Under the pieces are notes generated by a model, which was given only the letters and a program-made list of their open reading frames with translations, was not told the origin of the DNA and did not search any database. Shown piece after piece: positions 26,575 to 34,571 of a stretch of 64,000 nucleotides of DNA. Both the position numbers and the translations under genes were made by a program. The stretch is from Amycolatopsis sp. MtRt-6. GTDB lineage: Bacteria > Actinomycetota > Actinomycetes > Mycobacteriales > Pseudonocardiaceae. The DNA lies in the NCBI RefSeq assembly GCF_017308975.1, contig NZ_JADWPD010000030.1, positions 1-64,000 of the forward strand. Direction: 5' to 3'. Numbering within the stretch: the stretch's first letter is position 1; every line of letters begins with the position of its first letter.

Positions 26575-27519
26575 ATGGCGGACAAGGCTGTGGAGCTCGA
26601 AGTCGGCCCGCACACCGTGCGGATCTCCAACCCGGACCGCGTCTACTTCCCGGCCCGCGGTGAAACCAAGCTCGACCTGGTCAACTACTACCTCTCGGTG
26701 GGCGACGGCATCGTCAACGCCCTGCGCGAACGCCCCTGCATGCTCCACCGCTTCCCCTCCGGCGTGGCGGGGGAGAAGGTACACCAGAAACGCGTCCCGA
26801 ACGGGGCGCCGCCGTGGCTGGAGACCGTCCGGGTCAGCTTCCCGCGCTACAACCGGCACGCCGACGAACTGTGCGTCACCGAGCTCGCGCACGTCGCCTG
26901 GGCCGTGCAGATGGCCACTGTGGAGTTCCACCCGTGGAACTCGCGGCGGGCCGACACCGAGAAGCCCGACGAGTGGCGGATCGACCTCGACCCGATGCCC
27001 GGCTGCGGGTACGACCGGGTCCGGCGGGTCGCGCACGTCGTCCACGAGATCCTCGACGAGCTCGGCGCGGTCGGGTGGCCGAAGACCTCCGGCGGCCGTG
27101 GTCTGCATGTTTACGTCCGGATCGAGCCTCGCTGGGGCTTCGCCGACGTTCGCCGGGCCGCGCTGGCCTTCGCCCACGAGGTCGAACGGCGGGCTCCGGA
27201 TGACGTCACGACCACCTGGTGGCGGAAGGACCGCGATCCGCGGCTGCTCTTCGTCGACTACAACCAGAACGCGCGGGATCACACGATCGCCAGTGCCTAC
27301 TCGGTCCGGGGGAATCCCGAAGGCACGGTGTCGACGCCGATCCGGTGGGAGGAGATCGACGACGCCGAGCCGGGCGATTTCACCATCGCCACCGTCCCGG
27401 GTCGCTTCGCCGAGCTGGGCGACCTCCACGCCGGTATCGACAAGGCCGTGTTCTCCCTCGACCCGCTGCTCGAGTGGGCCGACCGTGACGGTGTCGAGGA
27501 GCCGCCCGACCCCGGCTGA
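26575..27519 (+). CDS. ligD: Stand-alone LigD-type DNA polymerase domain (NHEJ primase-polymerase)
   Basis: A 314-residue archaeo-eukaryotic-primase-type polymerase domain as found in LigD of bacterial non-homologous end joining. The family landmarks are NPDRVYFP near the N-terminus, CMLHRFPSGV, the catalytic Asp pair in WRIDLDPMPG, the conserved KTSGGRGLHVYV and the LFVDYNQNARDHTIAS segment. Ligase and nuclease domains are absent, as in mycobacterial PolD1/PolD2, and no Ku or ligase gene is adjacent. It probably fills or extends ends during DNA repair in the cytoplasm. The symbol refers to the polymerase domain only. Confidence 0.88.
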   Translation: MADKAVELEVGPHTVRISNPDRVYFPARGETKLDLVNYYLSVGDGIVNALRERPCMLHRFPSGVAGEKVHQKRVPNGAPPWLETVRVSFPRYNRHADELCVTELAHVAWAVQMATVEFHPWNSRRADTEKPDEWRIDLDPMPGCGYDRVRRVAHVVHEILDELGAVGWPKTSGGRGLHVYVRIEPRWGFADVRRAALAFAHEVERRAPDDVTTTWWRKDRDPRLLFVDYNQNARDHTIASAYSVRGNPEGTVSTPIRWEEIDDAEPGDFTIATVPGRFAELGDLHAGIDKAVFSLDPLLEWADRDGVEEPPDPG

Positions 27520-27539
27520 CGTATTTTCCGCGGGCTGCC

Positions 27540-27971
27540 GTGGCTCTGCGCGGGGTGAAGGTTGTGCTGTCGGGTTTGGACGCGGCCGCGTGGAGCCTCG
27601 TTGCGTTGCAGGTGGTCCTTGAACGGGCCGGTCATGAGGTGTGGAACGTGGGGCCGCGGGCGCCGGTCGACTCGGTGCTGCGGACCTGTCGTTGGGAACG
27701 GCCGGGTTGCTTGGTGCTGTCCACCGCTGTCGGCGCTCCGGGTGTGGATGTGCTTCGGCGGGTGCGGGGTGATCCTGCGCTTGCCGGGGTGGCGGTGGTG
27801 ATCGGTGGCCGGTTGAGTGGTACTCGGGAGGGGTTGCTTGAGCTGGGCTTTGACGAGGTTTTCCCGGCGGGGGACGACCCGGCTGGTGCGGTGGCGGCTC
27901 TGCGGGCCTATCTGGTGCTCGGCGCCGGGCAACCGGCTTCTGGTGTTCGCAACCCCGAAGCCCGATTGTGA
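27540..27971 (+). CDS. Cobalamin-binding-fold protein lacking the DxHxxG motif
   Basis: A 143-residue protein with the flavodoxin-like B12-binding pattern: GVKVVLSGLDAAAWSLVAL, RAGHEVWNVGPRAPVDSVL, LVLSTAVGAPGVDVLRRVR, VVIGGRL and a C-terminal ELGFDEVFPAGDDPAGAVAAL. This resembles the small subunit of glutamate mutase and related corrinoid proteins. However, the DxHxxG motif that ligates cobalt is replaced by GLDAAAWS, so base-off/His-on binding is unlikely. GTG start at 27540. No mutase large subunit is nearby. Function unknown. Confidence 0.7.
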   Translation: MALRGVKVVLSGLDAAAWSLVALQVVLERAGHEVWNVGPRAPVDSVLRTCRWERPGCLVLSTAVGAPGVDVLRRVRGDPALAGVAVVIGGRLSGTREGLLELGFDEVFPAGDDPAGAVAALRAYLVLGAGQPASGVRNPEARL

Positions 27972-27973
27972 CT

Positions 27974-28033
27974 ACGGCCGGCGGTACCGCGTCAAGGCGG
28001 GAAAGCGTGCCTTGACCCGGCACCGCCGGCCGT
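27974..28033. terminator. Long hairpin between convergent genes
   Basis: 25-nt arms 27974-27998 and 28009-28033 (ACGGCCGGCGGT ... against ... ACCGCCGGCCGT) pair with only two mismatches around a 10-nt loop. It lies between two convergent genes and could terminate transcription in both directions; there is no U-tract. Confidence 0.6.
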
Positions 28034-28099
28034 GTTCTGGCTTCGGATCGGGGTTGCGGGGGTCTGGCTTGCTTCGGGTTCCGGTTGCGGCGTTCGGGG

Positions 28100-29296
28100 T
28101 CAGTCCAGGCGCTCGATGATCGTTGCGTTGGCCAGGCCGCCCGCCTCGCACATCGTCTGCAGGCCGTAGCGGCCGCCCGTTTGCTCCAATACCGACAGCA
28201 GCGTTGTCGCCAGGCGGGCGCCGCTGCCGCCGAGGGGGTGGCCCAGGGCGATTGCGCCGCCGTTGATGTTCACCTTTGCCGGGTCCGCTCCGATCTCGTG
28301 CTGCCAGGCCAGCACCACGCTGGCGAATGCTTCGTTGACCTCGAACGCGTCTATATCCGCTACCTCCAGGCCCGCCCGTGCCAGGACCTTGCGGGTTGCG
28401 GGGATCACGCCCGTCAGCATCAGCAGGGGGTCGTCGCCGGCGACGGCGAAGCTGTGGATGCGGGCTCGTGGCTTGAGGCCCAGTTCGGTTGCCGTCTCGC
28501 TGCTGGTGATCAGCAGTGCTGCGGCGCCGTCGTTGATCGGTGAGGAGTTGCCTGCCGTGATGTGCCAGCCCAGGTCCGGGAACCGGTGCTCCCAGACCTC
28601 GGCGCGGAACGCCGGCTTCAGCCCGGCCAGGATCTCCGGTGTGGTGCCGGGGCGCACGGTCTCGTCGGTGGTGACGTCGACGAGGCCGCCGTTGGGGCCG
28701 GGGGCCTTCAGCGGTGCCACCTCGCCGGCGAACTTGCCGTCGGCCCATGCCTTCGCGGCGCGCTGGTGGCTTTCCGCGGAAAACTCGTCCAGCTGCGCGC
28801 GGGTGAAGCCCCACTTCGCGGCGATGAGCTCCGCGCTGATGCCCTGGGGGACCAGACCGTCGGGGTAGCGGGCTGCGACCTGTGTGCCGAACGGGTCGCG
28901 TCCGGCCAGCTGGCTGCCCATCGGCACCCGGCTCATCGACTCGACTCCGGAGGCGATGACCACGTCATACGCGCCGGCGATGACGCCCTGTGCCGCGAAG
29001 TGGACTGCCTGCTGGCTGCTGCCGCACTGGCGGTCGACGGTCACCGCCGGCACCGACTCCGGCAGCCCCGCGGCCAAAGCCGCCCAGCGGGCGGTGTTCA
29101 TGCTCTGCTCGCCGATCTGGCCGACCGCGCCGCTGATGACGTCGTCGATCCGGGCCGGGTCGAGGCCGGTGCGTTCGACGAGCGACCGCAGGGCGTGGGC
29201 GTGCAGGTCGACCGGGTGCACCCCGGCCAGCGAACCGTTCGGCTTGCCCTTGCCGATCGGGGTTCGTACCGCGTCGACGATCACCGCGTCCGTCAT
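28100..29296 (-). CDS. fadA: Acetyl-CoA C-acyltransferase (thiolase)
   Basis: A 398-residue thiolase that interconverts acetyl-CoA plus acyl-CoA and 3-ketoacyl-CoA, usually in beta-oxidation. The acylated Cys is in VDRQCGSSQQAV (about residue 92), the catalytic His in GGAIALGHPLGGSGAR, and the second Cys in QTMCEAGG near the C-terminus. It is divergent from an HxlR regulator, and the two share repeated GGTTGGATT sites. The ATG at 29296 is preceded by GAGGAGG. Which thiolase step it serves is not clear because no other beta-oxidation genes are adjacent. Confidence 0.9.
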   Translation of the reverse strand: MTDAVIVDAVRTPIGKGKPNGSLAGVHPVDLHAHALRSLVERTGLDPARIDDVISGAVGQIGEQSMNTARWAALAAGLPESVPAVTVDRQCGSSQQAVHFAAQGVIAGAYDVVIASGVESMSRVPMGSQLAGRDPFGTQVAARYPDGLVPQGISAELIAAKWGFTRAQLDEFSAESHQRAAKAWADGKFAGEVAPLKAPGPNGGLVDVTTDETVRPGTTPEILAGLKPAFRAEVWEHRFPDLGWHITAGNSSPINDGAAALLITSSETATELGLKPRARIHSFAVAGDDPLLMLTGVIPATRKVLARAGLEVADIDAFEVNEAFASVVLAWQHEIGADPAKVNINGGAIALGHPLGGSGARLATTLLSVLEQTGGRYGLQTMCEAGGLANATIIERLD

Positions 29297-29330
29297 GGCG
29301 TCTGCCTCCTCGCAGATCGGGGATATCTTC

Positions 29331-29415
29331 GGTATACGCCCAGTGGGTTGGATTCCACAACTCGCTTGTTCGGCAGCTCACAGCTATCTGACGTGCTAGG
29401 TTGGATTTTCAATCC
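29331..29415. promoter_or_regulatory. Divergent thiolase/HxlR control region
   Basis: For the thiolase, the minus strand has TTGTGG (29360-29355), 18 bp, then TATACC (29336-29331). For HxlR, a -10-like TAGGTT lies at 29397-29402. The nonamer GGTTGGATT occurs twice in the same orientation (29346-29354 and 29399-29407). The first falls over the thiolase -35 within TGGATTCCA; the second forms the dyad GGATT-ttc-AATCC (29403-29415) at the HxlR transcription start. This suggests one regulator acting on both genes. Confidence 0.55.
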
Positions 29416-29427
29416 CTTGGAGGTGGC

Positions 29428-29868
29428 ATGGTTCGGCGTGGTCGCGAATGCTCGGTCGCCGAGGCTCTCGAGGTCGTGGGCGAGCGGTGGACCCTCCTCG
29501 CGCTGCGGGAGATCATGCTGGGGGAGCGGCGGTTCAACCAGATCGCCGAGAACACCGGGGCCAGCCGCGACATCCTGGCCGCGCGGCTGCGCAAGCTCGT
29601 CGACGCGGGCGTGCTCGAAAAGCGCCAGTACGAAGCCCACCCGCCGCGCCACGAGTACCACCCGACCGAAGCCGGCCGCGCGCTGCAGCCGATCCTGCTC
29701 GGCCTGATGGCCTGGGGCGACAAGTACGTCCACCAGGGGGAACCGCCGACCCTCTGGCGCCACGCCTGCGGCGAGGTCCTCGAGCCGGCCACCGTCTGCG
29801 CGCACTGCGGCGAGGCGGTGAACGCTCCGGGCACCCGCGCGATCCGGCTGGGTGCCGTGCACGCCTGA
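29428..29868 (+). CDS. HxlR-family transcriptional regulator with C-terminal zinc-ribbon-like tail
   Basis: A 146-residue winged-helix protein of the HxlR class: CSVAEALEVVGERWTLLALREIMLGERRF and NQIAENTGASRDILAARLRKL are the diagnostic parts, with the regulatory Cys at residue 8. The C-terminal segment RHACGEVLEPATVCAHCGEAV carries a possible Zn-binding HxC...CxxC group. The ATG at 29428 has GGAGG 5 bp upstream; the frame is open further upstream but through the promoter. It is divergent from the thiolase and is probably its regulator as well as its own. Confidence 0.88.
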   Translation: MVRRGRECSVAEALEVVGERWTLLALREIMLGERRFNQIAENTGASRDILAARLRKLVDAGVLEKRQYEAHPPRHEYHPTEAGRALQPILLGLMAWGDKYVHQGEPPTLWRHACGEVLEPATVCAHCGEAVNAPGTRAIRLGAVHA

Positions 29869-29881
29869 CCGGAGCCGCCAC

Positions 29882-29913
29882 GGCCTCCTCGCCTCCCGCG
29901 AGGAGGCCTTTTT
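29882..29913 (+). terminator. Intrinsic terminator after the HxlR gene
   Basis: GGCCTCCTCG (29882-29891) pairs with CGAGGAGGCC (29899-29908), followed at once by five T residues, a classical rho-independent structure. Confidence 0.85.
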
Positions 29914-29924
29914 CTGCGCGGGCG

Positions 29925-29953
29925 TTGACTTGAGACCCACGTCACTGTAACTC
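29925..29953 (+). promoter_or_regulatory. Predicted promoter of the secreted GH87 gene
   Basis: TTGACT (29925-29930), a 17-bp spacer and TAACTC (29948-29953). The leader before the ATG at 30067 would be about 105 nt, with AGAGGA shortly before the start. Confidence 0.45.
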
Positions 29954-30066
29954 TTGAACGAATCGATGAAAGAACCTGACAGAAGCGCGATAGATCGAAG
30001 CATCTGCCAGGAAGAATCCGGTTTCGCTCCGAGTCGTCTCCCTCCTCCCCGGATCAGAGGAACTCC

Positions 30067-33000
30067 ATGAGAACGAAGCGAGTGCTGTCACCCGCGGCCG
30101 CCTTCGCCGCCCTGTCCCTGCTCCTGGCCGTGCCCGCCGCACCTGCGAGCGCGGCGCCGGCCCCGGTGCCGGCTGTCCTGCCCGCCGCCGAAGCGGCCGT
30201 CGCGACCTACACGGCCGGTAGTCAGCTCGCCGGCTACCCCGTCGCCAACGTCGGCGACGGGAACCAGGCCACCTACTGGGAAAGCACGAACAACCAGTTC
30301 CCGCAGTGGGTCCAGGCCGACCTCGGCGCACCCACGGACGTCGCGCAGCTCGTGCTCAAGCTGCCGACGGCGAACTGGGGCGCCCGCACCGAGACCTTCA
30401 GCGTGCTGGGCAGCACCGACGGGACCACCTTCACCGACCTGAAGCCCTCGGCCGGGTACGTGTTCGACCCGGCCAAGGCCAACACCGTCACCGTGGACGT
30501 CACCGGCAAGCCCCGGTACGTCCGGCTGAACATCACGGCGAACACCGGCTGGCCCGCCGCTCAGCTGGCGGAGTTCGAGGTGCACGGGCCCGCCGGTGGG
30601 GACACGCAGCCGCCGTCCGCGCCCGGCAACCTCGCCTACACCCAGCCCGCGAGCGGCCAGATCCGGCTGACCTGGTCCGCCTCGACCGACAACACCGGTG
30701 TCGCCGCCTATGACGTCTACGCGAACAGCCAGCTGCGCGGCAGCGTCGGCGGCACGGTTCTCACCTTCACCGACAGCCAGCCCGACAGCGCTACCGTCTC
30801 GTACTTCGTGCGCGCGAAGGACTCCGCGGGCAACCAGTCGGCGAACAGCGCCACCGTGACGCGCACCGGCAGCCAGGCCGGGACGAACCTGGCGCTGGGC
30901 AAGCCGATCACGGCGTCCTCGACGGAGTGGACGTACGTGGCGGCCAACGCCAACGACGGCTCCCTGGCCACCTACTGGGAAGGCGGCGGTGGAACCTACC
31001 CGAACCTGCTGACCGCCGCGCTCGGCGCCAACGCCGACCTGAACCAGGTCGTGGTCAAGCTCAACCCCGATCCGGCGTGGGGTCCGCGGACCCAGACGAT
31101 CGCCGTCGAAGGCCGGGAGCAGAGCGCGTCCGCCTTCACCACGCTGGTCGCCGCGCAGACCTACGGCTTCACGCCCGCGACCGGCAACACCGTGACGATC
31201 CCGCTCGGTGGCCGGGCCGCCGACGTCCGCCTGCGCGTCACCGCCAACTCCGGTGCCGGCGGTGGGCAGGCCGCGGAGTTCCAGGTCATCGGCGTCCCCG
31301 CGCCCAACCCGGACCTGACGATCTCGGGTGTGTCGTGGTCGCCGCAGAACCCGGTGGAGACCGACGTGATCACCGCGTCGGCGACCGTCCGCAACGCCGG
31401 GACGGCGGCCTCCGGCGCGACGAACGTCAACCTCTACCTCGGTACGGCCACGGTCGGCACGGCGAACGTCGGCGCGCTCGCGGCCGGCGCGTCGGCGACG
31501 GTGTCGGCGAACATCGGCACCCGGGACGCGGGCAGCTACCCGCTGACCGCCAAGGTCGACGAGGCCAACGCCGTCATCGAGCATAACGAGGCCAACAACG
31601 CCTACACCGGCTCGACGGCACTCGTCGTCAGTCCGGTGCCAAGCTCCGACCTCGTCGCGGCGACGGCGTGGACGCCGGGCAACCCCTCGGCGGGCACCAC
31701 GGTCACCTTCAGCACGACCCTGCGCAACCAGGGAACCGTGGCGAGCGCGGGCGGCGCCCACGGCGTCACGGTGACGATCGCCGACCAGAACGGGACCGTC
31801 GTCAAGACGCTGAGCGGCAGCTACACCGGGACCATCGCCGCCGGCGCCACCGCGGCACCGGTGACCGTCGGCACCTGGACCGCGGCCAACGGCCGGTACA
31901 CCGTCAAGACGGTCGTCGCGACCGACGCCAACGAGTTGCCCGTCAAGCAGGGCAACAACACCGGCACGCAGGCGCTCTTCGCCGGCCGCGGCGCCAACAT
32001 GCCCTACGACACGTATGAAGCCGAGGACGGCGTCGTCGCGGGCGGCGCGGCGGTGGTCGGTCCGAACCGCACCATCGGCGACCTCGCCGGTGAGGCCTCG
32101 GGCCGCAAGGCCGTCACGTTGAACTCGACCGGTGCCTCGGTGGAGTTCACCACCCGGGCAGCCACCAACACGCTGGTCACGCGGTTCTCCATCCCGGACG
32201 CTCCCGGCGGAGGCGGCATCACCTCGACGCTGAACGTCTACGTGAACGGCACCTTCCTCAAGGCGATCGACCTGACCTCGCGCTACGCGTGGCTCTACGG
32301 CGCCGAAACCGGTCCGGGCAACTCGCCGGGCGCCGGGCCGCGGCACATCTACGACGAAGCGAGCATGCTGCTCGGCACCACCGTGCCCGCCGGCAGCCGG
32401 ATCAAGCTGCAGAAGGACGCGGCGAACAGCACGAACTACGCGATCGACTTCGTCAGCTTCGAGCAGGCGACCGCGGTCGCGAACCCCGACCCGGCCCGCT
32501 TCGCCGTGCCGGCCGGGTTCACCCAGCAGGACGTGCAGAACGCCCTCGACAAGGTCCGGCAGGACCCCGCCCTCACCGGGGTCTACCTGCCGGCCGGGAC
32601 CTACGCGCTGTCGGGCAAGCTGAACGTCTACGGCAAGGCCGTCACGGTCACCGGCGCCGGGCCGTGGTTCACGAAGTTCTCCGCGCCTCCGGGCCAGGAG
32701 AACACCGACATCGGCATCGACGTCCAGGCGAGCGCGAACGGCTCGACGTTCCGCGGGTTCGCCGTGTTCGGGAACTACACCTCCCGCATCGACGGGCCGG
32801 GCAAGGTGTTCAACCTGACGAACGTCGCGAACCTGACGATCGACGACATCTGGGTCGAGCACCAGGTGGTCATGGTCTGGGGCACCAACGTGGACAACAC
32901 CACGATCAAGAACTCCCGGATCCGCGACACCTTCGCCGACGGCGTCAACCTCACCAACGGCAGCACCGGCAACCACGTCACCAACATCGAGGCCCGGTCC

Positions 33001-33651
33001 ACCGGCGACGACAGCTTCGCGCTGTTCGCCGCCACGGACCTCAACCCGGGCAACCAGTACGACAACGTATACGAGAACCTCACCGCGCTCACCCCCTGGC
33101 GCGCGGCCGGGCTGGCGGTCTACGGCGGGTACCACAACACCTTCCGGAACCTCCACATCGCGGACACGCTGACGTACTCGGCGATCACGATCAGCTCGCT
33201 CGACTTCGGCTACCCGTTCCTCGGGTTCGGGCCGCAGCCGACGACGGTCCAGAACGCCTCCCTGGTCCGGGCCGGCGGCCACTTCTGGGGCAACCAGACG
33301 TTCCCGGCGATCTGGCTGTTCTCCGCGTCCAAGGAGTTCCGCGGCATCCGGGTGTCCGATGTGGACATCCAGAGCCCGACCTACAGCGGCATCATGTTCC
33401 AGACCAAGTACAACGGCGGGCCGGAGCACCCGGTCGAGGACACCGTGCTGACGAACGTGTCGATCACCGGCGCGCACCGCAGCGGGGACGAGTTCGACGC
33501 CAAGTCCGGGATCGGCATCTGGGCCAACGAGCTGCCGGAACCGGGCCAGGGCCCGGCCGTCGGCTCGGCGACCTTCACCGGTCTCACCCTGGCCGACAAC
33601 GCCGAGGACATCCGCAACCGCACCACCACGTTCACCATCAACCGCGGCTGA
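30067..33651 (+). CDS. Secreted multidomain alpha-1,3-glucanase/mycodextranase (GH87-like)
   Basis: A 1194-residue exported protein with a Sec signal peptide (MRTKRVLSPAAAFAALSLLL ... APASA). Domains: a discoidin/F5-8C type (about 45-178), a fibronectin type III (183-270), a second discoidin (275-415), two CARDB domains (420-650), a CBM6/35-like module beginning YEAEDGVVAGG (about 660-810), and a right-handed beta-helix catalytic region (about 820-1190). Three Asp residues about 958 (FADGVN) and 981/982 (STGDDSF) have the spacing I recall for the catalytic Asp trio of GH87 alpha-1,3-glucanases. The likely role is breakdown of fungal cell-wall or microbial alpha-1,3-glucan outside the cell. 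The family call is by pattern and was not searched. Confidence 0.75.
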   Translation: MRTKRVLSPAAAFAALSLLLAVPAAPASAAPAPVPAVLPAAEAAVATYTAGSQLAGYPVANVGDGNQATYWESTNNQFPQWVQADLGAPTDVAQLVLKLPTANWGARTETFSVLGSTDGTTFTDLKPSAGYVFDPAKANTVTVDVTGKPRYVRLNITANTGWPAAQLAEFEVHGPAGGDTQPPSAPGNLAYTQPASGQIRLTWSASTDNTGVAAYDVYANSQLRGSVGGTVLTFTDSQPDSATVSYFVRAKDSAGNQSANSATVTRTGSQAGTNLALGKPITASSTEWTYVAANANDGSLATYWEGGGGTYPNLLTAALGANADLNQVVVKLNPDPAWGPRTQTIAVEGREQSASAFTTLVAAQTYGFTPATGNTVTIPLGGRAADVRLRVTANSGAGGGQAAEFQVIGVPAPNPDLTISGVSWSPQNPVETDVITASATVRNAGTAASGATNVNLYLGTATVGTANVGALAAGASATVSANIGTRDAGSYPLTAKVDEANAVIEHNEANNAYTGSTALVVSPVPSSDLVAATAWTPGNPSAGTTVTFSTTLRNQGTVASAGGAHGVTVTIADQNGTVVKTLSGSYTGTIAAGATAAPVTVGTWTAANGRYTVKTVVATDANELPVKQGNNTGTQALFAGRGANMPYDTYEAEDGVVAGGAAVVGPNRTIGDLAGEASGRKAVTLNSTGASVEFTTRAATNTLVTRFSIPDAPGGGGITSTLNVYVNGTFLKAIDLTSRYAWLYGAETGPGNSPGAGPRHIYDEASMLLGTTVPAGSRIKLQKDAANSTNYAIDFVSFEQATAVANPDPARFAVPAGFTQQDVQNALDKVRQDPALTGVYLPAGTYALSGKLNVYGKAVTVTGAGPWFTKFSAPPGQENTDIGIDVQASANGSTFRGFAVFGNYTSRIDGPGKVFNLTNVANLTIDDIWVEHQVVMVWGTNVDNTTIKNSRIRDTFADGVNLTNGSTGNHVTNIEARSTGDDSFALFAATDLNPGNQYDNVYENLTALTPWRAAGLAVYGGYHNTFRNLHIADTLTYSAITISSLDFGYPFLGFGPQPTTVQNASLVRAGGHFWGNQTFPAIWLFSASKEFRGIRVSDVDIQSPTYSGIMFQTKYNGGPEHPVEDTVLTNVSITGAHRSGDEFDAKSGIGIWANELPEPGQGPAVGSATFTGLTLADNAEDIRNRTTTFTINRG

Positions 33652-33662
33652 GGGGAGCGCGG

Positions 33663-33696
33663 GTGCCCGCCGGGAAGACCGTTTCCCGGCGGGCAC
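33663..33696 (+). terminator. Hairpin after the GH87 gene
   Basis: A perfect 14-bp stem (GTGCCCGCCGGGAA, 33663-33676, with its complement 33683-33696) and a 6-nt loop, 12 bp after the stop codon. There is no T-run, as is common for actinomycete terminators. Confidence 0.7.
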
Positions 33697-33730
33697 GCAC
33701 CGTGCCAGGATGGCGCCGGAGGTGGTCGAC

Positions 33731-34474
33731 GTGCGGATCCTGGTCACCGGCGGCACCGGGCAGCTCGGCTCGGCGGTCGTGGCGCGGCTGCGGGCGGCGG
33801 ACGAGGAGGTCCGCGTGCTGAGCAGGCGCGCCGGGCCGGAGGTCGTCCGCGGCGACCTGCGGACCGGACGGGGCATCGACAGCGCCGTCGCCGGAGTGGA
33901 CGCGGTCGTCCACTGCGCCACCGACTACTTCGGCCGGGAGACGCAGCTCGCGCGCACGCTGATCGAAGCGGCGCGGTGGGCGGGCACGCCGCACCTGGTC
34001 TACGTCTCGATCGTCGGCGTCGACCGCGTCCCGCTCGGCTACTACCGGGCCAAGCACGAAACCGAGCAGCTCTTCGCCACCTCGGGCCTGCCGTACACGA
34101 TCCAGCGGGCCACCCAGTTCCACGGCCTGGTCCGCGCCATCCTCACCGGCGCGTCCCGGCTGCCGGTGCTGCCGGTGCCGCGGATCTCCTTCCAGCCGGT
34201 CGACGTCCGGGACGTCGCCCGCCGCCTCACCGGGCAGGCCCTGGCCGACCCGGCGGGCCGGGCGCCCGACTTCGGCGGCCCGGAGATCCTCACCGTGGCC
34301 GAGCTGGCCCGGGCCCTCGGCGAGGCGACCGGCCGGCACCGGCGGACCGTGCCGGTCAAGGTGCCGGGAGCGACGTTCCGGGCCTACGCCGGCGGCGGGC
34401 ACCTGGCTCCCGGGCACCGCGAAGGCGAGATCACGTTCCGCGAGTACCTCGCCGAGCGAGCCGATCACGGGTAA
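33731..34474 (+). CDS. NAD(P)-binding atypical SDR (NmrA-like)
   Basis: A 247-residue extended/atypical SDR. The dinucleotide motif VTGGTGQLGSAVV opens the protein, followed by VVHCATDYFG, YVSIVGVDRVPLGYYRAKHETE (the Y-x-x-x-K region) and SFQPVDVRDVARRL, as in NmrA-like and NADH-binding regulatory proteins. I place the start at the GTG at 33731 because a strong GGAGG sits 8 bp upstream; an ATG at 33710 adds seven residues. Substrate or regulatory role unknown; it sits between two carbohydrate-active enzymes but has its own hairpin upstream. Confidence 0.8.
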   Translation: MRILVTGGTGQLGSAVVARLRAADEEVRVLSRRAGPEVVRGDLRTGRGIDSAVAGVDAVVHCATDYFGRETQLARTLIEAARWAGTPHLVYVSIVGVDRVPLGYYRAKHETEQLFATSGLPYTIQRATQFHGLVRAILTGASRLPVLPVPRISFQPVDVRDVARRLTGQALADPAGRAPDFGGPEILTVAELARALGEATGRHRRTVPVKVPGATFRAYAGGGHLAPGHREGEITFREYLAERADHG

Positions 34475-34494
34475 CCGGGCCATCCCGAAGAATC

Positions 34495-34524
34495 TTGACC
34501 ACCGGACCGGATAGGTCATATGTT
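34495..34524 (+). promoter_or_regulatory. Predicted promoter of the GH95 gene
   Basis: TTGACC (34495-34500), an 18-bp spacer and TATGTT (34519-34524), upstream of the ATG at 34572. Confidence 0.4.
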
Positions 34525-34571
34525 TGGCGGGCTTCGCGGCCGTTTTCCGCCCAACGCCGAACGGATGACCC

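Noticed and set aside
30088..33921. 1277-codon minus-strand open frame opposite the GH87 gene
   Set aside because: Shadow frame; the plus strand has a signal peptide and several recognisable domains.
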